In this document: piece by piece, positions 54,932 through 64,000 of the stretch | Layout: each line of letters begins with the position of its first letter | Position numbering within the stretch: the first letter of the stretch is position 1 | NCBI GenBank assembly: GCA_016708435.1 | Contig: JADJFV010000003.1 | Location: 94,501-158,500 of the forward strand | Length of the DNA stretch: 64,000 nt | Origin: Leptospiraceae bacterium | GTDB taxonomy: Bacteria; Spirochaetota; Leptospiria; Leptospirales; Leptospiraceae | Direction: 5' to 3' | The notes under the pieces: model-generated | What the model was told of the DNA's origin: nothing | Database searches by the model: none | What the model saw: the letters and a program-made list of their open reading frames with translations, nothing else | Position numbers and translations under genes: made by a program

Positions 54932-57900
54932 CTAAATTTTTTCAATGTTCTGTCTAGCTTTGGCAGAAAGATAGGAATCCAAAATATTTCCAGAAAGCGA
55001 AATCTTTCTGGATAATCCCCATTTGGCGCGAACACGGTCTCTAATTTCTGAGCATAAACGAACATTGTCTTTTTCAATTTCTTTAAATCTAAAGCCGGCA
55101 ATTTCTTTTAGAAGTAAGTCTACTCGCAGGGAATAAAGATAGTCCAATATTTCTTTTAAATATTTCATTCGATCTTTTGTATTTTCATCTCCCAGGATAG
55201 AAATTCCCGTGAAACCCATAAGGTTAATATAAAAGTTTATAATCTGTGTGTTTAAGATTTCAGATTTAAGTGGATGTTCTCTTAATTCTACTTTGTATTT
55301 TTTTACGAGAGCAGTAGGAAAATAATCGTAATACAATTCGGGGAAGTCTTCGATATGGAAAAAATTTTCACGAATAGACTCGTTGTATAATTCCATTTTA
55401 GCATAGGAAAGCAAGACGCAAAGGACAGGCTTCGGAATTCCCTTTGTTTTGCGATTTCCATTTTTCCCAATCCACTACAGTAGATGGAATTTTTTCTGTT
55501 CCCGGGTGAAGTATTTTCTTGGAAATCAAGCTTTGAGATCCCTTAATAAATGAATCCCAGCCCTTAACTATGGACTCCGCATAATCAGTGTCTACCCCAA
55601 GGCTTTGTAAAGAATTATCCATTAATACATTCTTACAAACTTCATTTACAATGTCTTTTAAATTGTCATCTCGCTCTTCGTCATTTGCGATTTGTCCTAT
55701 TTCTTCTAAATGAGAAAAGAAAATTTTAAGGTTCACTTCATGGTCGGATAAGTCAACTCCTGCTGAATTGTCTAATGCATCTGTGTAGATGTTTCCACCC
55801 TTTAACGCATACTCTATTCTTCCGAGTTGCGTAAAACCAAGATTACCCCCTTCGCTTACCACTCTTGCGCGTAGCTGAGAACCATTGATTCGCACATCAT
55901 TGTTGGAAGGGTCTCCTACTTTGGAGTTTTCTTCTGATTCTGATTTAACATAGGTTCCAATGCCACCATTGTATAGTAAATCAACGGGAGCTTTTAGGAT
56001 GGCAGAGATTAAAGCTGAGCCGGAAAGGCTATTTTCTGTTATCCCCAAAACCTTTTGAATCTCAATAGAAATTGGAATGGATTTTTCTGTCTTTAAGAAT
56101 ACGCCGCCGCCTTGGGACAAAAGCGAAGAATTATAATTATCCCAACCAGAGGATTTCGAATTGAATAATCTTTTTCTTTCTTCAAAGCTTTTTTCTAAAT
56201 CGGGGTTTGGATCTAGAAAAATATGCTTATGATTAAATGCAGCGACTAGTTTAAAAGCCTTTGAGTGAATGAGTCCATTTCCAAAAACATCTCCTCCCAT
56301 ATCACCAATACCCACAACTGTAATTGGATCTTTTAAATAATCAATATCCAGGTTACGCAGATGTCTATCTGCTGTGACTAATGCTCCTTTTGCGGTGATT
56401 CCATACTCTTTATGTGAGTAGCCTCGCGAGCCACCGGAGGCAAATGCATCTCCAAGCCAGAAATTTTCTTGGATAGAAATTGCATTGGCTGTATCGGAAA
56501 GCTGTGCTGTGCCCTTATCAGCCGCCACAACTAGATACGGATCAAAGTCATCGTAGGCAAATGGTCCTGCGATATCTGCAAAGAAAAGTTTATCGCTAGC
56601 CTTTCTGTTATCGGTTAAAGAGAGTAGGGAAGCGACATACGCCTTGTAAGCCTCCACCATTGACAATTCACTTTTTGCATATTGATTTTTACTTAATACA
56701 AATCCTCCTTTAGATCCGACGGGCACGATAACAGTATTCTTCACCATTTGAGTTTTCATTAGAGATAGTATCTCTGTTCTAAAATCAGAAGGTCTATCTG
56801 AAAAACGAAGTCCTCCTCTTGCGACAGCACCCCCGCGTAAATGAATTCCTTGAAATAAAGAGGAATAGACAAATATTTCTCTAAATGGGCGAGGCAATGG
56901 AAGGCTAATTGGAATGGAGCTATCTATTTTGTATGCAACGGCTACTCTATCTAATCCGCTTTGCTTACCAAAGTTTTTTTCGACACGAGTTCCAAAGAAA
57001 TTTGTTCTTAAAATGGCTAGCACGGCAGTGCGAATAGAATTTAGAACTTCGTCTTCGCGAATTGTTTTCGCCTTATCTGCTAGTTCTTTTGTTATAGATT
57101 CTTTACGCATTATACCTTCTTTAAATTTGCAGTAGAAATACTTCCAAACCTCTTCCGAGAATTCAGGGTATGTTAAAAGTATCTCATTAAAATCGCTGGC
57201 ATTGAAAGAAGGATTCGTTTGTAAGCAATACTCACGGATTGATTTTAAAAATAAAATTCCATTTGAATCCAATTTGGTTTTTAAGATTAACGCCGATAAA
57301 GAATCAACTGACAATTTTCCTTGCATTGTATAGGTAAGTGCATTTTTTAATCGTTCATATAACTGATTTGTATTTGGAAAAGTGTCAAAAAAGAATTCTG
57401 TTTTAGAATAGATTTTTTCATTGCAGGTAAATCGATAAACTCTTTGAGAAATCGCAGATAATCCAAATGAGCTTAATGCATTTACCCACATAGATAAATT
57501 GAATTCTTTTTCTCTTGTAACGGCTTCTACTAGAGTTGCATTTGTGTTAGTTTCCTCAATATTAAAAATTACTCTCGCACCATTTAGTCTTTGGACTAAA
57601 CCCAAATCGTAAACTGCCTTCTCCGGATCATGCGTTGCAATATAATCCTTTCTAAATTCTATCTTATTCGGGAAAGGAGTTTCCTTAAAACGATCTTCCC
57701 ATTTTGTTTTAATGATTTCAATCCAGGGTCTAAATAAATACTCTATTTGGGAGCTAATCTCGAATAGCTTCTGCTTTGAATTCTGATTGGATCTGATTAA
57801 ATGGTAACATTGAACGGAATTCGTAAGTAAAATATGATAGGATTTGACATTAGCCTCTGGTAGAATATCTCTTACAAGATTTTCTGATTCACTAAGCTTT

Positions 57901-58946
57901 GATTCAAGCCAATTCTTCTCCGGAATTGTTGTTAGAATCAGTGCGAGATCTTCGTTTATTAGAAGTCCATTCGAACGGTTTTCTGTTTTTAGAGATTGTT
58001 CAATGATTACTTTAAATAAAGAGAGGTAAGCTAATTCAGGCATAAGGAATAAAATTTCCACAGGAAGAGAATTAAAGATTCTGCGAACCGTTCGTCCAAG
58101 GCCTGAAGAGTATTCGATATTTTCCTTTGATAGAAATTCTTTGAATCGGTCAGAGAAAAATGGAATTTCAATTATACCAAGAGTCTGGGCATGTAAGGTA
58201 AAACTTCCTAGAAAAAGAATTTTAAAATCTTTGTGAATTAAGCAAATACAAAAGAATGGATTGTCACCTAAGAAGCTCTCCGTTTGTGTTTCCTTACATT
58301 CCAGTAAAATTGTCTCGGATTGAGTTTTTAAATTGGTAAACCATTCGAGATAATTATTATTATCCGCTACAACTCCATATTGCTCAATCTCTTTGCCTGA
58401 CTTTTGTATGCAAGCACCTTCCCATACCAGACCTTTTTTTAAAAGCCAATCTATTAATTGCGATTTGTCGGAAAGTCTAATGTTTGGAATAGATTCTAAT
58501 CTTTCTTTAAAAATCGAAAATTCTGAAATCAGTTTTTGAATTTTTTTATAGGAAGAATGAACAGCAGTTTTAACCTGATCAATGATTGTTTTTTCTTTGG
58601 TTTGAATTTCAATATAGTAAAATTCTTTTCCTTTTTCGGGATGAAAGTGAAGACTTCGATTGATTGGAAGATTTGTTTTATGAAAGAGCGAACGAATATT
58701 AGCCGCAAAGAAAGGCATCGAATTGCAAACAATAACAATGCAATGTAAATTAATTCTTAGAAGTGGATCATCTATTTTTAAATCGTAAGATTTGGTAAAT
58801 ACCGGAGCAGTCGCATTCGATTCTTCAAAGCATTGCCACAATTCAGCTTGTAAAAATTCTACTTCGTTATTCAAATAAAAATCTAAGTAAATACTACCTA
58901 TTGATTTGTTAAATGCCTGTATGAATGTATTTGTAATTGTGCTCAT
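54932..58946 (-). CDS. Large NAD-dependent glutamate dehydrogenase, frameshifted near its 3' end
   Basis: Oxidises glutamate to 2-oxoglutarate and ammonia with NAD. The main frame (from 58946 to a TAA at 55398-55400) carries the Bac_GDH signatures: RGGAVARGGLRFSDRPSDFRTE, GGFVLSK, VGIGDMGGDVFGNGLI and NGGIGTYVK. It ends in nonsense (NSEACPLRL). The frame that follows, open to 54932, begins KPVLCVLLSYAKMELY, a strongly conserved block of this family, so the two are one gene of about 1338 codons. Reading GG instead of GGG at 55440-55442 (minus strand) restores it. Length falls between the 115- and 180-kDa classes. It faces the palindromic element at 54813-54894. Confidence 0.9.
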
Positions 58947-59042
58947 AAATTAGTCCTTTCGTGCGAATCTTAAACAGAAAAATATCTGAATAGGGTTTTT
59001 TGCAAATCCTAATTAGCGAACCTTAAAAATTTTTAAACGAAA

Positions 59043-59426
59043 CTAATCCTCTTCGCTTGTATCATCTTCTACTTCGAGAAAGGCTTTAGTTGGATTTTCT
59101 TTTTCATAATAAACAATGACTTCTTTGCCTACTGGATAAGAATTTGTAATAGTTTCTGCTTTTGCTTGCGAGTTATAGGCGTTATTCCAAAATCCAATTC
59201 TTTCTGCCTGATACATTTTCCCATCTACTTCATACTCATACTCGACACGGGGGTAAAAATCATTATGCCCCTTGTAAACACTTCTGTATTTATGTTTTTT
59301 CTCGACATAGGATTTTATAATTATTCCCGTGACTGATTGCATTTCTGATTTTTTAGGTCCAAAGGTAATACAAGAAAGAAAAAAGAACAAGCCCAAAAGA
59401 GATATCCGATCCAAATATGATGACAT
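59043..59426 (-). CDS. DUF3592-like lipoprotein
   Basis: 127 residues with a signal peptide ending in FLSC (Cys19). The body is beta-rich (GIIIKSYVEKKHKY, VEYEYEVDGKMYQAERIGF, YPVGKEVIVYYEKENPTKAFLE), the DUF3592 layout, followed by an acidic tail. The function is unknown. It starts three bases after the NERD-helicase stop on the same strand, so it is probably cotranscribed with it. Confidence 0.8.
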   Translation of the reverse strand: MSSYLDRISLLGLFFFLSCITFGPKKSEMQSVTGIIIKSYVEKKHKYRSVYKGHNDFYPRVEYEYEVDGKMYQAERIGFWNNAYNSQAKAETITNSYPVGKEVIVYYEKENPTKAFLEVEDDTSEED

Positions 59427-59429
59427 GGT

Positions 59430-61118
59430 TTATTCAACTTTATGAAGCTTAAATGTCTGCTTAATGTATTTGCGGGCTTCTTTGGCAGAGTAAGATTTTC
59501 CATCGATCGTAAATCCGGTCACTTTCTTTGACAAAATATAGAGTTCATGCTTTGCTCTAGAAGAAGCGGTATATAAGAGTTTGCGCCATGCTTCGGAATT
59601 GATTTCAGAAAAGTCAACATCTACAAGCAATAAAATATCTGCTTCCAGCCCTTTAAATTTACGAATGGTTGTTTTTTGAATTTGCTTCTTAATTCTGTCT
59701 CTTGTAACAGGTATATTGTGGATAAACGAAAGTTGCCCTAAATAAGACGAGTCCATTGCAATGGTGGTAGCTAGTATGATTTGTTCGGGGAAAATATTCT
59801 CTTTAGATATTTTTTCACTTACAATAGAAATAGTATTAGTAAGTAAATCTCTATTATCCACACATTCAATCCAAGTAGGTTCTGGTCCTTCAATTTCATT
59901 TTTAAACTTTAGATTTTCGATGCGAATAAAAGAATTTGCAGTTATCGCAATTTGCTTTGTGTTTCGACAATTATTTTTTAAGACTAGTCTGCATTCAGCT
60001 TCTCGTAACCACTGAGGTAAAGCGGATGCCTCCTTATGAACCATTTGGCTCTTATCGTAATATACAAAGAATTTTCCGGGGATTGATGTTTCAAGAGCGG
60101 ATAACCACTCTTCGTCGAAGTCTTGTCCCTCGTCTATAATCATATGAGAATAGGGGAGAATCACTTTCTTGGAAAGTATGTCTTCAATAAATTTGCTTGC
60201 TCTTTGTCTTTTCTCAACTAAGCTGTGCTCGTAAATTTCTGAAAGTCCAAAGAAACTATGCACTTGAATGTTTGTATCGTATTTAAAGTGTTCTTCTGTG
60301 ATATTTTTTTTAAGTAAAGAGTTGTAGACTAAAAATAAAACCTTTTCATTATTTATGGCAAGTCTTCTTGCATGTTCAACGGCTAATATCGTTTTACCGG
60401 TTCCGGCACCTCCCCCGATGACAGCGCGATCTTGCTCTTCTAGAAAATCTAACAATAGAGACTGTTCTTTCGTTAAACGTAAAAACTGCTCTTCTCTAAC
60501 TTCCATATCCCATTTTTGTACGGGGACAAGTTTGAAATAAGGATTGAGCCATTTTTTAATATTCTCTCTAGAACTTTCAGATAGACTTATATGCAAGTGA
60601 GCATTGTAATACTGAAAGACATGATCAATTCCTTTGTTGATGTTAGGCAAATTGGAATTATCCAGTATAAAATCTCTTTTTAGATAAGATGGTAGATTAG
60701 CCCTCTGAAAAATGAGTTGGGGAAAAAATAGACAGGTATTAATTGGGCACTTCTCGCCGCGTGGGAGTCTTCTCTCTAAGATTTGTTTTAGAATATAAAA
60801 TTTGGATTCTTCTGCCTGGAAGTAGGGGTTTTTATGCATTAGCCGACGGCGACCATCGAATCCAGTTTGAAACCATTCTTCGTTTTCGATAGTGATCTCG
60901 CCGGACTTTACTTCGATTACTAGAAGTCCACGGCTCGGATCATAAATTAGAAAATCTGCTTCTCCTTGTTTATGGAAGGATTTATTTTCTTCTTCTGTCC
61001 AGGCAAAAGAATGAAATACCATATAATTATCAGGTAGAGTTCTAAAAGCATCATAGACTATTTTTTCTCCCATACTTCCGTGAAAGTCTTTGGGTAGGGG
61101 AGGAATGAATTCGGGCAT
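59430..61118 (-). CDS. NERD-domain / UvrD-like helicase protein
   Basis: 562 residues. Residues 12-130 are a NERD (nuclease-related) domain with GEKIVYDAF, ADFLIYD and VIEVKSGE, where D, E and K match the PD-(D/E)XK-like core. Residues 205-560 are a superfamily 1 helicase: Walker A GGGAGTGKT, Walker B HMIIDEGQDFDEEW and the C-terminal RKFKGLEADILLLVD and YTASSRAKHELYIL. It lacks the long accessory domains of UvrD/PcrA. Such fusions are found in mobile regions and defence islands, but cellular roles are unproven. The start is ATG 61118. The DUF3592 lipoprotein gene follows. Confidence 0.9.
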   Translation of the reverse strand: MPEFIPPLPKDFHGSMGEKIVYDAFRTLPDNYMVFHSFAWTEEENKSFHKQGEADFLIYDPSRGLLVIEVKSGEITIENEEWFQTGFDGRRRLMHKNPYFQAEESKFYILKQILERRLPRGEKCPINTCLFFPQLIFQRANLPSYLKRDFILDNSNLPNINKGIDHVFQYYNAHLHISLSESSRENIKKWLNPYFKLVPVQKWDMEVREEQFLRLTKEQSLLLDFLEEQDRAVIGGGAGTGKTILAVEHARRLAINNEKVLFLVYNSLLKKNITEEHFKYDTNIQVHSFFGLSEIYEHSLVEKRQRASKFIEDILSKKVILPYSHMIIDEGQDFDEEWLSALETSIPGKFFVYYDKSQMVHKEASALPQWLREAECRLVLKNNCRNTKQIAITANSFIRIENLKFKNEIEGPEPTWIECVDNRDLLTNTISIVSEKISKENIFPEQIILATTIAMDSSYLGQLSFIHNIPVTRDRIKKQIQKTTIRKFKGLEADILLLVDVDFSEINSEAWRKLLYTASSRAKHELYILSKKVTGFTIDGKSYSAKEARKYIKQTFKLHKVE

Positions 61119-61168
61119 ATGGAAATTAAATTAAATACGCCCTTTCAAATCAAGCAAAGAAAAATCTC

Positions 61169-61783
61169 TTAGAGAACATAAAAAAGCACTGTAATGTAGT
61201 GGCATCCTGCTCCTCCCAATACGAAACCGTGCCAGATTTCATGGTTGCGGGGAATTGATTCTTTCAAATAGAAGAATACTCCGCCTGTATAGAGAAGACC
61301 CCCTGCGGCTAACCACAATAAACCTTGCGGATGAAATGTAGTTATTAAATTTTTAATGTCGAGTAGAACTGTCCAACCTGCGGCAAGATAAATCATGGTA
61401 GAAAGAAAATCAAATTTTCCAGTAAAGAAAATCTTAACCACAGTGCCAATGACTGCGAGTAACCACACAATGCTTAAAATGATTGGTCCCATTCCATCTC
61501 GAAAATTTACAAGGATGAAGGGAGTATAAGTTCCGGCGATTAAATAGAATATGGCGATATGATCTAATTTTTGAAATAAATCTTTGGCTTTGCCTTCTCT
61601 GGAGTGATATAAACTGGAGACCGTAAATAATGCTACCAAGCTTATGCCATAGATGAGTGAACTTAGAATTTTCCAAAAATCGTTTGTGGCAAATGCGAAA
61701 AATAATAATATTCCAGCTCCTATTAAACTCATACACGCACCCATTGCGTGTGTATAAACATTGACCTTTTCTTCTTTTGTCAT
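61169..61783 (-). CDS. Hemolysin III / PAQR-family membrane protein
   Basis: About 204 residues with seven membrane helices. The family pattern is clear: VYTHAMGACMSLIGAG near residue 9, SSLYHS with the serine/histidine metal-ligand pair, FQKLDHIAIFYLIAGTYTPF with Asp/His, and the C-terminal HEIWHGFVLGGAGCHY histidines. These residues bind zinc in PAQR receptors. The start at ATG 61783 is chosen because AGAGGA precedes it. Haemolytic activity should not be assumed. Upstream lies the repeat-rich gap. Confidence 0.9.
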   Translation of the reverse strand: MTKEEKVNVYTHAMGACMSLIGAGILLFFAFATNDFWKILSSLIYGISLVALFTVSSLYHSREGKAKDLFQKLDHIAIFYLIAGTYTPFILVNFRDGMGPIILSIVWLLAVIGTVVKIFFTGKFDFLSTMIYLAAGWTVLLDIKNLITTFHPQGLLWLAAGGLLYTGGVFFYLKESIPRNHEIWHGFVLGGAGCHYITVLFYVL

Positions 61784-62174
61784 AAATCCTCTTTTACAAA
61801 TAAGATGCATAAAAATAGGAAAGGTTGCTGACTTTGGAAAAAAATTCCATTATTAAAAATTTTATTTAAAAATTTCATTATTCGATTTAGCATATTATAG
61901 TTTCCTTACTTCACCTCACCCCGATTTCTTCGGAGTTGAGTTGCTTAGTTTTAATGTCTTCCTTCTTCGCTTTTGCTTCCCTCACCCCAACTTTTTCGTT
62001 GTTGCGGTATATTGCTGTATTCCACCTCTCCCAATGGAATAGAGAATGATATCTGTTATGCGCTTTAAGCAAGATTTTATTTAGTTCAGTTAAAATCACT
62101 TTCGTGAACAGCGAATCGAAACTCAACTGAAATTATTTTTTATCAAAAATATTTTTTAAATAATCCACCCATCG

Positions 62175-62269
62175 CTTAACGCTCACCAGCAGCCAAGCTA
62201 TACAGTTCGACAGTTTCGTGGCTCTAATGCGTAATAAAGGTATATTTGCTTATTGGACTGACGGTTAAG
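62175..62269. repeat. Imperfect inverted repeat of integron-attC type (tentative)
   Basis: CTTAACgcTCA (62175-62185) and TGAcgGTTAAG (62259-62269) are complementary except for the central two bases, 73 bases apart. The outer parts match the RYYYAAC and GTTRRR ends of attC sites. Could be chance. Confidence 0.3.
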
Positions 62270-62303
62270 AGGCTAATACGGTGTTTACGCTTCGTATAAG
62301 CTG

Positions 62304-62449
62304 CGTATAAGATGACGTTTTACCAAATATAGGTTAGCTATGGGTTCAAAGATAGACTCACAATAGGTTCCCTATGCCCCTCTAACCTATATTTGAAGTA
62401 TAGGAGAACCCATTCCTACCCTATGTTATGTGCATCGTCTTCTTATACG
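62304..62449. repeat. Nested inverted repeat, 146 bases
   Basis: The outer arms CGTATAAGATGACG (62304-62317) and CGTCTTCTTATACG (62436-62449) pair with one mismatch. The inner arms AAATATAGGTTAG (62325-62337) and CTAACCTATATTT (62382-62394) pair perfectly over 13 bases. GGGTTC (62342-62347) and GAACCC (62406-62411) cross the inner pair. Confidence 0.65.
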
Positions 62450-62571
62450 ATGGTAAAAGGAAGTAGAATGCTTTTGTATAATGTGGAAAATATTTTCTGA
62501 TTATTTGCTTGACGATAGTGAAAAATGTCTTATAGAATAATTTAAAATGATTCTCTTTGTTTAAAGACTGT

Positions 62572-63028
62572 CGCATAATCGGCATTATCCTGCATAGTCC
62601 TTGCGACATGCGATTAGAGCTCTTGAACAATCTTCGCATAATCGGCATTATCCTGCATAGTCCTTGCAGACTATGCAGAAAGATATTACGCTCCGTTGGA
62701 GCTTAGCCCCAACGGGGTGACATACCTTTCGGCATGGAAGCAAGCCCTTGCCGATGTATTTGTAAAGAATCAGCTTAAAGTATATTAGAAATAAAAAGGA
62801 ATCTTCTATGAAAACAATCTATCGCATAATCAACATTATCCAATTACACTGCATAGTCCTTGCAGACTATGCAGGCAGATATTACGCTCCGTTGGAGCTT
62901 AGCCCCGAGTGGGGCGCAATACTCTCGGCATGGGAGCAAGCCCTTGCCGATGTAATTGTAAAGAATCATCTTGAAGTATACTAGAACTAAAAAGGAGTTT
63001 TTCTATGAAAACAACGTTTCGCATAATC
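62572..63028. repeat. Tandem hairpin-rich repeat units
   Basis: A 33-base sequence beginning CGCATAATCGGCATTATCC occurs exactly at 62572-62604 and 62635-62667, in a variant form at 62823-62863 and as a start fragment at 63020-63028. After the second and third copies a longer unit of about 190 bases follows. It contains hairpins TGCATAGTC/GACTATGCA, GCTCC/GGAGC, CCCC/GGGG and CGGCA.../...TGCCG, then a ribosome site and ATGAAAACAA. The start of the ankyrin gene at 63005 is part of the last unit. Confidence 0.7.
62808..62984 (+). CDS. Short open frame spanning one repeat unit (58 codons)
   Basis: Starts at ATG 62808 with AAGGA nine bases upstream and ends TAG at 62982-62984. It covers a whole hairpin repeat unit; the product begins MKTIYRIINII, the same as the ankyrin gene's signal-peptide opening, and ends QALADVIVKN. 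In the previous unit the same frame is open from about 62668 to TAG but lacks a start because eight bases are missing. The start is probably copied from the ankyrin gene. The product may be an accident of the repeat rather than a real protein. Confidence 0.3.
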   Translation: MKTIYRIINIIQLHCIVLADYAGRYYAPLELSPEWGAILSAWEQALADVIVKNHLEVY

Positions 63029-64000
63029 ACAATTACTATACTGTCATTATCCTTTGTCACTGAAATCACTGCTGACCCTACATCGGATCTGCTCAATGCA
63101 GCGCATAATGGCGATTATCTAAAAACAGAGACAGCGATAAAAGCGGGGGCTGATGTGAATGCGAAAGGTAACGATGAATATCCATTCCTCGGAAGAACAG
63201 CTCTCATGATAGCGTCCGAAAAAGGTCAACTAGAAATTATAAAGCTTCTCATCCAAAACAATGCTGATATAAATGCAAAGGATAATAAGGATAAAACGGT
63301 TTTGATGTATGCTTCTAAAACCAATTCTAGTGAAATCATTCAACTTCTTTTAAATAGTAATGCAGATTTGAACACATTTCAAACAACTGATTCGGAAATT
63401 AATTTTAAAAAATTTATGGTACATCTAAGCATTGTCTATCTTTTGCCCGAAAAGGAAAAAAAACAATGTCTAAATGAATTGCTTATTAAAATGGATGCCC
63501 GGAAAAATGAGTATCATGGATTTTATTTTACATTTCAATGGTTCATTTTAAAAAGTATTGGTGACGAAAGTAATACTAAGAAAGCAGATGAATTATTTAA
63601 ACAAACGAAAATTATTTCCTTAAAAGATGATTCGATTGGTATTCATAAAAATTTATTCTACTTATTGGTAAAATATTATTTTCTACAAAATCAATATGAA
63701 GAAGTAAAGCAGGTTTCATTTTTTTTAGATTTATTTTATAAAGAACAGTTGGCAAGAGAAAAAGAACTTTCTGAACTTGTTTACAAAGCATTGGAATCCA
63801 AAAAAGAATTCACAGTTCTGCAAACTCCAAAGAGCAGTAACCCAATCCTTACGATTCAAAATGGTCATAGTGATGAAATAAAGAAAATTGTCTTTTCTAG
63901 TGTTTCTAAAAATTTTATATCTCTATCAAATGGTGAAATAAAATATTGGGATATTGATGGAAATTTGCTATGGAGTCAATCAGTAGACGGTGACATGATT
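63005..64000 (+). CDS. Ankyrin-repeat / WD40-like protein, 3' end outside window
   Basis: The frame opens at ATG 63005 with AAAGGAG upstream and continues without a stop to the last base (332 codons visible). A signal peptide (about 23 residues, ending ITAD) is followed by about three ankyrin units (SDLLNAAHNGD, RTALMIASEKGQ, TVLMYASKTNS), a helical region with TPR-like character, and from about residue 285 a WD40-type blade (NGHSDEIKKIVFSS, GEIKYWDIDGNLLWSQ). The WD40 part continues past the window. It is exported but has no lipobox. Its first 10 codons are shared with the upstream repeat units. Confidence 0.85.
   Translation, partial: MKTTFRIITITILSLSFVTEITADPTSDLLNAAHNGDYLKTETAIKAGADVNAKGNDEYPFLGRTALMIASEKGQLEIIKLLIQNNADINAKDNKDKTVLMYASKTNSSEIIQLLLNSNADLNTFQTTDSEINFKKFMVHLSIVYLLPEKEKKQCLNELLIKMDARKNEYHGFYFTFQWFILKSIGDESNTKKADELFKQTKIISLKDDSIGIHKNLFYLLVKYYFLQNQYEEVKQVSFFLDLFYKEQLAREKELSELVYKALESKKEFTVLQTPKSSNPILTIQNGHSDEIKKIVFSSVSKNFISLSNGEIKYWDIDGNLLWSQSVDGDMI

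Larger units (their letters stand above)
61811..62571. other. Gene-free region, structured
   Basis: No credible gene. It contains a nested inverted repeat at 62304-62449 and an attC-like imperfect inverted repeat at 62175-62269, described separately. A 71-codon minus-strand frame at 61911-62126 has no ribosome site or domain and is not accepted. The rest is unremarkable AT-rich sequence with two CCTCACCCC strings. Confidence 0.5.

Noticed and set aside
54932..55414. Separate 160-residue hypothetical protein
   Set aside because: It is the shifted 3' end of the glutamate dehydrogenase; its opening block is conserved in that family.
61911..62126. 71-codon minus-strand frame in the repeat-rich gap
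   Set aside because: Lysine-rich low-complexity product, no start signals or domain.
62572..62667. Exact 33-base repeats with a 30-base spacer, resembling a CRISPR array
   Set aside because: Only two exact copies; the next copies are altered, spaced at about 190 bases and carry hairpins and a start codon. No cas genes nearby.

Overview
The window reads as a spirochaete chromosome, most likely a member of the Leptospiraceae or a close relative. The evidence is an AT-rich sequence, many lipoproteins with relaxed spirochaetal lipoboxes, several SpoIIE-type phosphatases and STAS proteins, a large NAD-dependent glutamate dehydrogenase, an S46 peptidase, and the gene strings smpB-der-plsY and mfd-lipoprotein-uppP. 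The assignment is inferred from gene content. No rRNA or tRNA was seen in the window.

Layout. Positions 1-7.5 kb hold the 3' part of alaS, yajQ, an S46 dipeptidyl-peptidase, fbp, lgt and an ankyrin lipoprotein. Positions 7.5-15.5 kb are an envelope block: a small lipoprotein, a three-gene operon (hydrolase-like lipoprotein, DUF4105 membrane protein, FAD oxidoreductase with an inserted zinc ribbon), an alpha/beta-hydrolase lipoprotein, a DUF3592 protein and an Acg-type flavoprotein. After about 0.8 kb without genes comes a midasin-like AAA+/vWA protein (16.3-19.3 kb), then smpB, der, plsY and a hypothetical gene. Positions 22.6-29 kb hold a damaged lipoprotein gene, a CBS-domain protein, mfd, a lipoprotein and uppP. 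Positions 29-35 kb hold a STAS protein, a class III cyclase, and a TonB-dependent receptor between two cysteine-containing lipoproteins. Positions 35-43 kb hold a catalase-like protein, a TMEM220 protein, two membrane SpoIIE phosphatases and an M20 peptidase. Positions 43.5-51 kb hold a zinc-ribbon/FHA-like protein coupled to a zinc-ribbon/pseudokinase/KAP-NTPase fusion, an orphan ABC ATPase and clpB. The rest holds a tandem-HTH regulator, a PpiC-like lipoprotein, STAS, a DGK1/VTE5-like kinase, the NAD-glutamate dehydrogenase, a NERD helicase and a hemolysin III protein. After these comes about 1.2 kb of repeats and hairpins, leading into an ankyrin/WD40 gene cut by the window end.

The most unusual items are the pseudokinase-KAP fusion with its coupled zinc-ribbon/FHA partner, the midasin-like protein, and the tandem hairpin repeats at 62.5-63.0 kb, whose last copy runs into the start of the ankyrin/WD40 gene.

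Sequence quality matters for any reader. Five genes are broken by one-base indels at or near short homopolymers (about 11.55, 14.17, 22.69, 37.5 and 55.44 kb). Two short stretches (19.37-19.47 and 22.88-22.95 kb) are dominated by long homopolymers. Consensus error is the simplest explanation, so apparent pseudogenes here should be read with caution.
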